A model generated the notes under the pieces. It saw nothing but the letters and a program-made list of their open reading frames with translations, was not told the origin of the DNA and did no database searches. Both the position numbers and the translations under genes were made by a program. Shown one piece after another: positions 33,801-42,215 of a stretch of DNA of 64,000 nt. The stretch is taken from assembly GCA_963575745.1 (NCBI GenBank), contig CAUYUJ010020750.1, positions 86,981-150,980 of the forward strand, given 5' to 3'. Source of the DNA: Prorocentrum cordatum (Eukaryota > Sar > Dinophyceae > Prorocentrales > Prorocentraceae). The stretch's first letter is position 1; every line of letters starts with the position of its first letter.

Positions 33801-34146
33801 GCGCGCCCTGCGCCCTTCGCGCCTTGCCCTTTTCCCAGCGCATCCCGTGCCAGCACTGGCACTGGCAGGTCTGCGCCTTTCGTGGCCGATCTGTCCGCCT
33901 TGCTGCGCCTGTTTCCAGGCGCCAGCATCGACGTCACCCACTGGGCCGCTGCTCTTGCCCAGGTCGGGATGGGGACTCGATGCTCCCTTGCCGCTTTTAC
34001 CCGCACATCTTTCTGCGCGCTGGAATGGGACGACTCGTACTTGTCGGGGTCGGCTCCCCGCGATCCTTGGCCGTGCCCTCCCTCGCCGCCTCTTCCGCCG
34101 CCACCTGGTCACCTTACGGGTCGCGCGCGGGAGCGCTGGCGTGTGA
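30802..34146 (+). CDS. ORF1 (Gag-like, low-complexity) of the tyrosine-recombinase element
   Basis: A 1,114-codon open frame, Ala/Pro/Ser/Arg-rich, with no enzymatic motif and no clear zinc knuckle. By position it should encode the Gag-like structural protein. It contains a duplicated 45-bp segment (RQPPRNPQCPP twice, near 30,982 and 31,027) and two tandem copies of a 318-bp unit (see 32,280-32,910). The start chosen is the first in-frame ATG (30,802). The last 410 nt overlap the pol frame, which is in the -1 position, so Pol may be made by frameshifting. Its length without stops could partly reflect high GC, but codon phase is kept through the repeats. Confidence 0.55.
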   Translation: MASCPTAPAAELLQTLLSFPLPLSSPYTGGAGREEGEEEDALDSGASRVAPPQPALASGRQPPRNPQCPPARARRQPPRNPQCPPLRAGRIEDVEARRAKVTARRVGETDEGNPSNLHLLAPSPPYLAAPRLTRGPACAADTRRPSNAAHQIAGAHAAVLPSSFEPVALLASAPEGLEHPLSPIQPPLGLASLESSAVAPPSTHVCATAALVGTPALGSNIHLVATPGGTSTARCHRPPPGLEALSGPEAWCAGPPLDLTGLEAGVRMPPSRHPCSTVVEVGVPMLSAGTHLWASDSGRTVIPFLRTPPPPPAQPPALGAARSSFLDISQSLGLSGGPPTPPIGPPRHDVAVALEPGATASTSWAARAAVARESSLTPPLAATPGVGGRGVASSTSDPDAAPRLANGGPPAMFGGPSAVRAVSLAISPTTARAPAAIGSVVDAPGTPVRTASTEAAIPTPRGACTCNAAGTQAAESTPGLVGSAAGSSGEGVAAAAAIPARPRRLSCDRIQGLAASIPARARERLLADPRGLSSSPSPLVGMRPSSDAVTAPQGGVRAAGGKSGAGSSTAAATPRDAVPAFCSVRGAAFATGSSGECAAAAVATPARPRRLSCDRIQGLAASIPARARERLRADPRGLSPSPSPLVGMRPSSDAVTAPQGGVRAAGGTSGAGSSAAAATPRDAVPAFRSVRGAAFAAGSSDEGVAAVTATPARPRRRSASTNSAAALPAFRLRRVRRVRTRRGGRRGRRAVDGSCRAAHAPAHAGAAASSTDALSGASEAASGAPVQGSRRSRFNRSVREEAAAMLRFGSAPPVAVPPAAGAPPRFSASAEAAVAPSVGMCSAGDAGAAPQEGARAADGVTAEGGARAAQASGYQGGAPDEPPRLQAVGGPAMDQEGSGQPRAGPADQGASYPQSVGAAHVGRVERGAGCARPPPPGRSHPAAAARRFWTERGRDGRDAQVQRGCFGAAGPRACRHGDSRSLQALPPLLLAILVPAWASGRALRPSRLALFPAHPVPALALAGLRLSWPICPPCCACFQAPASTSPTGPLLLPRSGWGLDAPLPLLPAHLSARWNGTTRTCRGRLPAILGRALPRRLFRRHLVTLRVARGSAGV
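32280..32910 (+). repeat. 318-bp tandem repeat inside ORF1
   Basis: Two nearly identical units, phased by CTCGCCGCGTCGATCCCTGC near 32,338 and 32,656. They translate to about 106 residues each with DRIQGLAASIPARARERL and VGMRPSSDAVTAPQGGVRAA. The unit length is a multiple of three, so the frame is kept. A third partial copy is near 33,310 and a fourth lies in the pol ORF at 36,720-36,830. Confidence 0.85.
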
Positions 34147-37100
34147 GGCGCGCCGCCCGCACGTTGTCGCAGCATGCTGTCGTTGCGCTCAACTGGCTCA
34201 CCTTGGGTCATCCCAGCTTCGCTCCCGCCGAAGCTCGGGTGCGGGAAACGGTCACACCCTGCCAGGAGGGAGTTCGCAGTCGCCTCGAGCGTCTGTGTCG
34301 GATCGCAGTTCGCCTTGCCCGTGGTGGCAAGAGCGACCTTGGTCGGGCTTTCGCCAAGTTCGACTCCACCGAAGTCTCGCTCCATGGCCTGGCTACCCAT
34401 GTTGCAGCTCTTGAGGCTTCGTTCACCTCTTCCTCACAAGTGCCCGCCCCCATGCGGCAACTCCCCGTCAGCGCGACGCCCCTGGCAAGCTCGTTGGCGG
34501 CCGCGGCAGGCTGGGACTCCACCCAGGCTGAGCCTTTCGACCTTCGGGTCCAGGCGTCCCGCATCAAGTGGGATTACTCTCCTACGTTTGATCCCACTCC
34601 GTACTTGTCCGACGATCTGGTACGTTCCGCCTTTCATGACCCCGACGTCATGCGGCTACCAGAGGACGAGTGGCCTTCGGGCTTTTCGGGTGCTCGTGTG
34701 CACATGGACCGCGAGCAGCTGTGGGAGCTCCTGCGCAAGTGGGACTCTTGTGGCGCCCTGTATCTGACTCCCTCCGACAACCTCGCCTGGGACGAGGCTT
34801 GTGGAGCGTTCAGGGTCCCGAAGGACGAGGCTCATGACCGTCTCATCCTGAATCCGACGGTAGTAAACAGTCGTTGCAGCAGCGTGTCCTCCAGCACTCA
34901 GCGCCTCGGCCAGGGTTTCCTCCTGTGCCGCCTGGGGCTCGCGCCCGGGGAATGGCTGGTGGTTTCGTGTGACGACCTGCGCGAGTTCTACTACACGTTC
35001 AAGGTCCCGCCCGCTCGTGCACGCCGCAACGCCCTCCGCGTCAAGCTACCCAGCTCGCGGTTCAGAGGCTTCAACGCGTGGCGGGCAGACCTTGAGGGGT
35101 TGGACGTTTCTCCCTGCCTTAATGCGCTGGCCATGGGTGACAACATGGCAGTGGAGATCGCCAACTCCGCACACGAGGGCGTGCTGCGCAGCTTCGGCGC
35201 GCTCCGGCCTTCCGAGCAGGCTGTGCATCGCCTGCCGTTCCCTCGGGGGCCGTACGTCGAGATGTTAAACATCGACGACCACACGGGCTTTCAGAAGCTC
35301 TCGTGGCGCGGGAGCGCCCCGTGCCCCGACGACCCGACACGCCGCGACAGGGAGGTCTTTGCTGCGTGCGATCGCGGCTACCCCCAGGTGGGTCTCATTC
35401 AGCACCCCGGGAAGAGAGCCAGGGGCGAGACCCACAAAGTCGTTGTCGGCGCCGAGGTGGAGGGCAGGATCGGCATAGTGTGTGCTCCCCTGGTTCGCAC
35501 TGTGGCCCTTTGCCGCTTGACTCTGATTCAGGTGTTCCTCGGTCGCTCGACCCGGGCGTTGTTGAGCTCGCTCGTGGGTTGTTGGGTGCAGGTGTTTTTG
35601 TATCGACGTCCCATCCTGTCGATATTCACTCACATCTACACCTTCATCACGACACTTCCCGACGACGGGCTTGAGTATGAGCTCCCGTCTTCGGTTCGCG
35701 ACGAATTGCAAGCCTGCGCCTACCTTGCCTTCGTTGCGATGACCGACCTTCGGGCGACGCCTTGCCCTGAAGTGTTCGGCGCGGATGCCTCCCTCGACTG
35801 GGGCGGTGTTGTCCGCAGCGACATCAGTTCGCACCTGTCACAAGAATTGTGGCGGCGCTCCGAGCACGGCGGCTGGCATACTCGTCTCCACGACCGCCAC
35901 TTGCTCATGGTTCTGAGCCGCGGGGAACCTTTAGGCCCCGAGCTGACCCAGATGCACCGCGAGGTGGGGCTTCCCTCCCTCGAGCTCCCCATCGCACCGC
36001 GCTGGGTCAGTGAGCTGTCGGAGGCGCTGCGTTTCCGTTTGGCCTACAAGTGGGAATTCCGCACGCCCCGCCACATCAATATCCTGGAGACCACCGTGTT
36101 CAAGAGTCTGTGCAAGTACTGTTGCATCCGCAACCCTGACTCACGGATCCCTGTTCTCTTGGATTCCCAAGTGGCACTAGGCGCGGCCGCCCACGGTCGG
36201 AGCAGCAGCCCTGGCCTTTCGCACGTGTTGAGCACCTGCTTGCCCTACATTTTGGGGGGCGGGCTCTACATGGGCGGGCTCTACGTCCCGACCGACGTCC
36301 ACCGAGCGGACGACCCCACGCGCAATCGCCCTGTTCGCCCCCCCTCGCGTGTCGAGCCTGCTTGGTTGCTTGACATAGACGAGGGTCGCTTTGAGCGATT
36401 CGACATGATAGCGGCCGCCGACGCCGCCTCCGCGTACCCGACTTGTCTGTGGGGCCGGTTCGTGCTGCAAGTTCTGGCTCGCAGCCCCGCCGCGGGCGCA
36501 GGCCCGCTCGGGCACCCCGAGGATCGCCACGTGGGAGCGCCAGCCCGGGTCGACAGGGGCGACGCGACGGCCTCCGCCGAGGCCCGCGACGCATATGAAA
36601 GCGCCGCGCCGCGCAGGGGGGCTCCTGTCTCCGTCAAGGTGCCCTCGAGCGCGGCGGCGGTGAGCTTCTCCGCGTCGCGCTGCACTCGCGCCCGTGACAG
36701 CCTGCCGGCCGCCCCTCGGGTACCAAGCCCTTCGCCGTCCCCGCCGGTAGGCATGCGCCCCTCCAGCGATGCTGTTGCGGCCCCGCAGGGAGGGGTTCGC
36801 GCCGCCGGTGGAGGGCCAGGAGAGGGCGCGCCCGAGCGGAGGTCACGCGCCAAGAGCGACGCAATCGCCGCTGCTCGACCTGGTACGCCCAAGGGGGACG
36901 CTCACCCCGTCTCGCTTCTGTCGGAGGCGAACGGCTCGGCTCCAGCTTCGTTGGGGGGTCTTCTGGGTCGTCCGTCCGTCACGATTCAGACTCGCCACCG
37001 CCAAGATCGTGCCGCCAAACTTGTTGCCGCGCTCGATTTGCTCCACCTGGAGCGCGGTGCGACCACTGATCGCGTGAACGCTCAGTTTCGACGGATGGGT

Positions 37101-39950
37101 TGGGCCTGCCATCCCGACCGCGATAAGTCGATCGAGGCCAGCAGGAAATGGCGTGCTCTCTGTGACGCCAAAGCCTTCCTCCTCGGGCCTGGGCGCGATG
37201 TTACCGGCCCCGATGCCCCGGCCTCTGGCGGCGCTACTCGCCGTGCTTTGGGCAGAGGGCTCTTGGCGGCGGGAAGGCGTGACGACGCGAACCGCTCGCG
37301 CGGGGTCGCCACTCGGGATTCGGCTCTCGACGCCTCCCTCGGTGCTCGCCTCCGCGGCATGCCGGGGGAGCGTCGGAGCGCCCCTGGCGCGTCTCCAGAC
37401 GCAGAGCCGAGCGCGGTCGCTAGCTGCAGCGACCCAGGGTCGCGGGCTGCGCCACGTTGTACGGTGCAGACCCCCGCGATGCCTACTGCCGCCATGCGAC
37501 GCACGCAAGCTCGCCCGGAGGCCGACCTGGGGGCCGCCCGTACCGCGGCCGCGGTGCTCCCGCCCTTTCGAGCCAGCACCCTGCCCCCCCTGCCAGGGTG
37601 CCGCGCCGACGCCCATAGCGTCGCGCCGCGCGCCAGCTCTGCACCTGCCCTGCTGGCCGGGCGCTCGCTGGGCGCAGCGGCTATGCTGCGTGCTACCCGC
37701 GAGCGGGCTGCCAGTGCGGCCACCGCCGGGGCGGCACAACACAGGGCCGTGCTTCCGTGGGGCCACAGCGCAGAGCGCAGCGAGGTGTCGCCGGCTCCCA
37801 GCTTTGCCGACTCCTGCTGCGCCGGCCAGCGTGCCGACTCTTGCGCCGCCCAGCTCACCGCGTCCCGCGGCGACCAGCTCACTGACTTGCAGCCCTCCCA
37901 GCTCACCGACTCCCGCACCGACCAGCTCGCCGACTCCCGCGCCGACCAGATCGCCGACTCGCGTGCCGAGGGGCTCGCCGACGCCCGCACCGACCAGCTC
38001 GCTGACGCCTTCACCCGTTCCGACTCCCGTGCCGATCCTCTCACCGGATTAGCATTGCGCACCAGCCGGGTCGTTGGCCCGACGGCCACGGTTGCGAGGC
38101 GCGTGCGTGACGAACGGCGCGCTCTGGCGCGGTTCCGTGCCTCGGTCGATGTTCTCGACGCCGCTCTTACCGAAGTTGAATTCGGTCGAGGCGCGGAGGC
38201 TTGGGGTCCAAGTGCAGGAGAGCTGGCTGAGCTTTTGCAGACGACGCTGGCCGAGCTCGAGCGCCAGAAGGCTGCGTTGCGCATCGCCCGCTCTCGCACT
38301 GCCGAGTGCGTCAGAGGGTCCGCTTCCGCCTCGGGCGTTTCGGGTGGAGGCGCCGCCGCAGCCGCTGCCGGCGCACCCCCGAGAGCTCCCGCCACGGCTG
38401 GTAGCGCTACTTTTGCAGCTCAAGCGAAGGAGCGTGCGGATAAGCACACGGCTAGCTATCGCGACGTGGTCGAGGCTAGGGCTCATTCGGGCGCCCAGGC
38501 GTCGCATCCGCGCGAGCGCCGAGGCGTCGGGCGCCCGTGCTCTGCGGCGCCCGTCACGCCACGGACCGCCATTCGTTGCGATGAGCGCTCCCGCTCCGCA
38601 GCACCTGCCGCCACCCGCTCGGCTGCGTTTTCCGAGACGCTGTGCGCTGTTGACCGCAGGCGGCGCGAGCACTCCCCAGGACTCAGGCCTCTGATCCTGG
38701 ACGGCACGGACCGCCAGCCGGAAGCCGCGCCGAGCACCGGCGAGGTCGTCGAGGCCCCCCGCGCCGAGCAACGCGGCCGCACCTCGCGTCGCAAGCGCAG
38801 GCGTGTTCGGGCTTCCGCCGGAGCGGCAGCTACCACTCCTGCCAATCCCTCTGGTCAAGAGCCGCCCGCGTCAGCCTTCGTGGCAGGGCGCCAGGACTGG
38901 CCTGCCTCTCTGGAGCCTGCCCTTCCCGAGGGGGCTTCCGAGGCCCTCGGGGTGAAGGTGGAGAGCCACTCTCGGCGCGTCCCCTCTTGCGGCGACCAGC
39001 GCACTCGTTCGCTTAAGGCGTTTGACGTGTGGTGCGCCGAGCACACAGGAGTGGCACTTGCCACATGGGCTCGCAGCGGCATCTTGCTCGGGAGAGCGCT
39101 CGCGACCTTCGGCGTGTGGTTGTACGATGCTGGCTTCCCCCGCCTCGTCCTCGTGAATGCGATCCGGGGAGCACAGGCCCTTCAGCCCCACTGGAGGGGC
39201 TTCCTCACCGAGGCGTGGGATGTGGCGGAACGGTGGATCCCTTCCAAGCCTCCCTGCCCCCTCCCACCGCTACCGCGTGCTCTGCTGCGCGCCATGGTAG
39301 CGTTGTGCCTCGCATGGGACTGGCCGGATATGGCCACCCTGCTGCTTGCCGGGTTCACTATGTCCGTGAGGCCTGGTGAGTTGGCAACCGCCCGCCGGAG
39401 CGACCTCACTCTGCCCATTGACCGCCGTGAGTCCACGGGCGACGCTTTGCTGAGCATCTCTGTTCCGGAGGCCCGGGGGTCTGGCGGAGAGCGTCAACAC
39501 GCTCGGTGCTCCGATCGTGCAGTGGTCAGGATGATGGAGCTGGTCTTTAGAGATTTGAGTCCCACCGATCCCCTATTGACCTTCGGTCAAAGCGGCTTCC
39601 GCACTCGGTGGCTCGATCTTCTTTCGGCGCTGGGCGTCCCGCTCGCCAGAGCGCCATCGGGGTTCGATCTGTCCCCTGCGCTGCGCTTCAGAACCGATAT
39701 TTCGGACGGCATTAATCGCGTCTTCTGGCGTGATCGCTGGCGGCTAGCTTCCAGTACAGAGCGCTATCTCCACGATGCTGCCGCCTCTGCAGTCCTCCCA
39801 TCATTGGCTGAAGCCGCTCGGGACCGCGTTTCTTACCTCGCCGAAGCAAGCGACCTCCTCGTCGCATCCTTTCTGAATGTTGGCCCAGCTGTGTGGCCCA
39901 TTCAGCTCGCGGCCGCCCGCCGAAACCTTGTCACTTCGCAAGGGCTTTGA
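33735..39950 (+). CDS. Pol of the tyrosine-recombinase element: RT, RNase H, J domain, tyrosine recombinase
   Basis: Open from 33,735 (after TGA at 33,732) to 39,950, -1 to ORF1; a GTG at 33,789 gives 2,053 residues, numbered here. RT: RVPKDEAHDRLILNPTVVNS, catalytic Asp about 395 (VSCDDLREFYYTF), NIDDHTG at 495-499. RNase H: FGADASLDWGG, HINILETTVF, LDSQVALGAAAHGRSSSP and HRADDPTR, a DIRS-type signature. J domain: residues about 1,075-1,138 with HPD at 1,108-1,110. A repeated DQLADSRA stretch (37,860-38,030) and a coiled coil (about 38,100-38,300) follow. Tyrosine recombinase: 39,000-39,850 with SVRPGELATARRSDL (catalytic Arg) and RDRWRLASSTERYLHDA (Trp box and Tyr nucleophile). The usual His of the HxxR box was not evident. 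RT, J and recombinase in one chain is unusual. Confidence 0.85.
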   Translation, partial: FSFAPGASPAPPGHPGPSVGVGARPAPFAPCPFPSASRASTGTGRSAPFVADLSALLRLFPGASIDVTHWAAALAQVGMGTRCSLAAFTRTSFCALEWDDSYLSGSAPRDPWPCPPSPPLPPPPGHLTGRARERWRVRRAARTLSQHAVVALNWLTLGHPSFAPAEARVRETVTPCQEGVRSRLERLCRIAVRLARGGKSDLGRAFAKFDSTEVSLHGLATHVAALEASFTSSSQVPAPMRQLPVSATPLASSLAAAAGWDSTQAEPFDLRVQASRIKWDYSPTFDPTPYLSDDLVRSAFHDPDVMRLPEDEWPSGFSGARVHMDREQLWELLRKWDSCGALYLTPSDNLAWDEACGAFRVPKDEAHDRLILNPTVVNSRCSSVSSSTQRLGQGFLLCRLGLAPGEWLVVSCDDLREFYYTFKVPPARARRNALRVKLPSSRFRGFNAWRADLEGLDVSPCLNALAMGDNMAVEIANSAHEGVLRSFGALRPSEQAVHRLPFPRGPYVEMLNIDDHTGFQKLSWRGSAPCPDDPTRRDREVFAACDRGYPQVGLIQHPGKRARGETHKVVVGAEVEGRIGIVCAPLVRTVALCRLTLIQVFLGRSTRALLSSLVGCWVQVFLYRRPILSIFTHIYTFITTLPDDGLEYELPSSVRDELQACAYLAFVAMTDLRATPCPEVFGADASLDWGGVVRSDISSHLSQELWRRSEHGGWHTRLHDRHLLMVLSRGEPLGPELTQMHREVGLPSLELPIAPRWVSELSEALRFRLAYKWEFRTPRHINILETTVFKSLCKYCCIRNPDSRIPVLLDSQVALGAAAHGRSSSPGLSHVLSTCLPYILGGGLYMGGLYVPTDVHRADDPTRNRPVRPPSRVEPAWLLDIDEGRFERFDMIAAADAASAYPTCLWGRFVLQVLARSPAAGAGPLGHPEDRHVGAPARVDRGDATASAEARDAYESAAPRRGAPVSVKVPSSAAAVSFSASRCTRARDSLPAAPRVPSPSPSPPVGMRPSSDAVAAPQGGVRAAGGGPGEGAPERRSRAKSDAIAAARPGTPKGDAHPVSLLSEANGSAPASLGGLLGRPSVTIQTRHRQDRAAKLVAALDLLHLERGATTDRVNAQFRRMGWACHPDRDKSIEASRKWRALCDAKAFLLGPGRDVTGPDAPASGGATRRALGRGLLAAGRRDDANRSRGVATRDSALDASLGARLRGMPGERRSAPGASPDAEPSAVASCSDPGSRAAPRCTVQTPAMPTAAMRRTQARPEADLGAARTAAAVLPPFRASTLPPLPGCRADAHSVAPRASSAPALLAGRSLGAAAMLRATRERAASAATAGAAQHRAVLPWGHSAERSEVSPAPSFADSCCAGQRADSCAAQLTASRGDQLTDLQPSQLTDSRTDQLADSRADQIADSRAEGLADARTDQLADAFTRSDSRADPLTGLALRTSRVVGPTATVARRVRDERRALARFRASVDVLDAALTEVEFGRGAEAWGPSAGELAELLQTTLAELERQKAALRIARSRTAECVRGSASASGVSGGGAAAAAAGAPPRAPATAGSATFAAQAKERADKHTASYRDVVEARAHSGAQASHPRERRGVGRPCSAAPVTPRTAIRCDERSRSAAPAATRSAAFSETLCAVDRRRREHSPGLRPLILDGTDRQPEAAPSTGEVVEAPRAEQRGRTSRRKRRRVRASAGAAATTPANPSGQEPPASAFVAGRQDWPASLEPALPEGASEALGVKVESHSRRVPSCGDQRTRSLKAFDVWCAEHTGVALATWARSGILLGRALATFGVWLYDAGFPRLVLVNAIRGAQALQPHWRGFLTEAWDVAERWIPSKPPCPLPPLPRALLRAMVALCLAWDWPDMATLLLAGFTMSVRPGELATARRSDLTLPIDRRESTGDALLSISVPEARGSGGERQHARCSDRAVVRMMELVFRDLSPTDPLLTFGQSGFRTRWLDLLSALGVPLARAPSGFDLSPALRFRTDISDGINRVFWRDRWRLASSTERYLHDAAASAVLPSLAEAARDRVSYLAEASDLLVASFLNVGPAVWPIQLAAARRNLVTSQGL
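36720..36830 (+). repeat. ORF1 repeat block embedded in pol
   Basis: The segment VGMRPSSDAVAAPQGGVRAA matches the ORF1 tandem repeat (VGMRPSSDAVTAPQGGVRAA) at DNA and protein level although it lies in the pol frame, between RNase H and the J domain. This suggests copying within the element. Confidence 0.85.
37011..37200 (+). other. J domain (DnaJ-like) coding segment within pol
   Basis: The segment reads AAKLVAALDLLHLERGATTD, VNAQFRRMGWACHPDRDK and WRALCDAKAFLLGPGRD. This follows the J-domain pattern: helix I (LxLLxLxxGA), helix II with basic residues (FRRMG), the invariant HPD (37,110-37,118), then helix III ending in the A-x-x-x-L segment. J domains stimulate the ATPase of Hsp70 through the HPD loop. 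Its presence in a retrotransposon Pol implies recruitment of host Hsp70, perhaps for folding or nuclear entry of the integration complex; that role is inference. Confidence 0.8.
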
Positions 39951-39961
39951 GCCTGGGTATG

Positions 39962-40126
39962 GCTGCTGCGGCCTCCCTTGGCCGCCCGGGTGCCCTCGTT
40001 GGACGAGGCCGCCTGAGAGCGTCGCACGGCCCGCCCGCGTAGGCCTGTCCCGCTTTACGGGCCGCCGCGGGCGCGCGCCGCGCGTTCGCCCTGAGACGAC
40101 TGCTCACTTGCGCAGCGTGCGGGGAT
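39962..40126 (+). repeat. split direct repeat B1 (165 bp)
   Basis: Starts GCTGCTGCGGCCTCCCTTGG 11 nt after the pol stop and ends GCGTGCGGGGAT. It matches B2 (40,227-40,391) with essentially one visible mismatch (CCCGCCCGCG against CCCGCCTGCG). Confidence 0.92.
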
Positions 40127-40183
40127 GCTCCTTCTTATCCCCATCGCGCCCGCTGATTGCAGTCGTCTGCAGCTTCTCGGCCC
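40125..40183 (+). repeat. split direct repeat A2 (59 bp)
   Basis: Exact copy of A1 (30,327-30,385), located between B1 and B2. The remaining bases to 40,226 are pyrimidine-rich and not shared with the 5' end. Confidence 0.9.
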
Positions 40184-40226
40184 CCTCCCTCTCTCCTCCC
40201 TCCTTCTTCGAAGGCTGACCTGCGGC

Positions 40227-40391
40227 GCTGCTGCGGCCTCCCTTGGCCGCCCGGGTGCCCTCGTTGGACGAGGCCGCCTGAGAGCGTCGCACGGCCCGCC
40301 TGCGTAGGCCTGTCCCGCTTTACGGGCCGCCGCGGGCGCGCGCCGCGCGTTCGCCCTGAGACGACTGCTCACTTGCGCAGCGTGCGGGGAT
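40227..40391 (+). repeat. split direct repeat B2 (165 bp), 3' end of element
   Basis: Second copy of B1. After it the sequence changes at once to AT-rich DNA (CGTCATTATAATAATC), which places the element's right end at about 40,391. Confidence 0.92.
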
Positions 40392-40596
40392 CGTCATTAT
40401 AATAATCATCATTGTTGTTGTTATTTTTTATTCGTAGGCACTTATGTTTTTATCACTATTATTCGTACCATTCCCAAATTCCTTCTTGAATTATCCATTC
40501 GTATTTTCTTTTTTTATGATTCGGATTCTGATTCGGATTCTGATTATGATTATGATGATGGTGGTGGTGGTGACGTCTATACCAATGATAATGGTA
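40392..40596. other. AT-rich spacer
   Basis: AT-rich sequence with a short GATTCGGATTCT repeat. No gene. It is the right flank of the tyrosine-recombinase element. Confidence 0.5.
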
Positions 40597-40795
40597 AGAC
40601 GAGGAAGAGGAGGAGGATCAGGAGGAGGAGGAGGAGGAGGAGGAATATGAGGAGGACTAGGAGGAGGAGGAGGATCAGGAGGAGGAGGAGAAGGAGGAGG
40701 AGGAGGAGGGGGAAATGAGGAGGAGGAGGAATAGGAGGAGGAGGAGGAGGAGGAGGAGGAGATGGAGGAATCGGAGGAGGAGGAGGAAGAGGAGA

Positions 40796-40828
<33 letters not shown>

Positions 40829-40911
40829 TGGGAGGGAGGGGCGGAGGAGGAGGAGGAGGAGGAGGAGGGGGACGAGGAGGGGTCGGATGAGAAGGAGGAG
40901 GAGGAGCGGGA
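40597..40911 (+). repeat. (GGA)n purine array
   Basis: About 315 bp of GGA units with TGA/TAG-containing variants; purine strand on top. Confidence 0.93.
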
Positions 40912-42055
40912 GTCAAATTAGCCAGGTCGAAAGAGCCAGCGGTCCATGCTTATTCCCACCCCCCCTCTCGCAACATGAGAGTCAATGGTGACTCAACTTG
41001 ACATCTGGATTGGAACGCGTTCCCACTCAACGAACAGACTCCGCTCGTTTGCTGGACTTGGAGAGGGAACGCAAGCTGGCCGCGCACGGACGGGAGCGTA
41101 ACTTCAGAATCCCCTCGCGGCAGCGCAGCGTTGCGGCGAGAGAACCATTTAGCCCTCTCTCGGGGGGTCAGCTTTCCGGTGAGCGCGGTGAAGACTCGCA
41201 GGCCATTCCCGAGTTCCGCCCGAAAAGTTTCGCCGCTCAGAATCAGAGGGGAACTCTGGGACCCCCTCCAAGGGGTCCATTGGGATGCACCTCTACCTCG
41301 AGGATGTACGCCCCCTATCGTACATCCCAGGGTTGGGGCCACATTTTCCTGTCAGTTCGACGATCTCACGAAGCCTAGGATAGGGGTCGAGGTATCCCCA
41401 TGGTAAAGACGAAGCATGCACCGCGCAGAAGCAGCACTGTACCTGTCGCGCTCCAGTTGCGCGGCGCTCGGGTGAGGCCAGCCGCCCGCTCTCTCTCTCT
41501 CGCGGCCCCGCGGCCCCGCCACTTTGCACTGTGATCCCAGCGAGAGGGAGAGACGTGCACCGCGCTCGCGCGGCTGGACGCCCGCCCTCTCGCGCGCGCG
41601 ACGTGCGCCGCGTCCCATGACTGCCGCAGCGCCGACGACAACATGCTCGTGTTGAAAGGAGCGACGTCGACTTGTGTCGTGAAGCCCCTGCGGCTGGTGC
41701 CGCCGACCCTGGAAGAAGACCCCCCATGATGAGGGTGGCAGCCAGAGTTGCTCGGGAGGGTTGGGACCAGGCTCCCCGAAGAGTTCCCCTAAAGGCCCAG
41801 GAGCGTTCCAAGAAGCGTATGATGAGGAGCGCAGCTTGGCCAAGCCATCTGCCTATGTGCTTTCGCAGCCGGCGGGGCCAAGAAGAGGAGTGAAACCAGC
41901 GCATTAGACGCAACTTGACGCTGCAGACGGACTCGCGTACATAATAGCGAGAAAGCATGGCCACACGTGACCGCTATCTGCTGCGCTTAACGGTCTCTTC
42001 TTCACCTTTTGCGTCATCAGTTGAGTTTGCGCCGAAACAGGGGGAATCAGCAGAG
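40912..42055. other. unassigned region
   Basis: About 1.1 kb with only short ORFs on both strands; the longest minus ORF (41,293-41,964) is Arg/Ser-rich and has no recognisable motif. No repeat or element end was identified. Confidence 0.4.
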
Positions 42056-42215
42056 GGAAGAGGAGGAGGCGGAGGAGGAGTTGGATGATGATGATGATGA
42101 TGATGAGGAGGAGGAGGAGGAGGAGGAGGAGGAGGAGGAGGAGGAGGAGGAGTGGGGGAAGCAGGAGGGGAAGGAGAACGAGTAGCACAACGAGGAGCAG
42201 GAGGAGGATGAGGCG
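42056..42215 (+). repeat. (GAT)n then (GGA)n purine array
   Basis: A short GAT run (42,086-42,106) merging into GGA units; purine strand on top. Confidence 0.9.

Larger units (their letters stand above)
30327..40391 (+). mobile_element. tyrosine-recombinase retrotransposon (DIRS/Ngaro/PAT-like) with split direct repeats
   Basis: A 10.06-kb element with the terminal structure typical of PAT and Ngaro elements. A 59-bp repeat A1 lies at the 5' end. At the 3' end are B1, A2 and B2, where A2 equals A1 and B1 equals B2. Inside are a Gag-like ORF1 and a long pol ORF with RT, RNase H, a J domain and a tyrosine recombinase. Such elements integrate by recombination of a circular DNA intermediate, without target duplication; none is seen here. 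Both long ORFs are open, so the copy may be recent. It lies between a GAT array and AT-rich DNA. Confidence 0.88.

Noticed and set aside
41293-41964. Minus-strand ORF of 223 codons
   Set aside because: Ser/Arg-rich, no recognisable motif, overlapped by ORFs in other frames.
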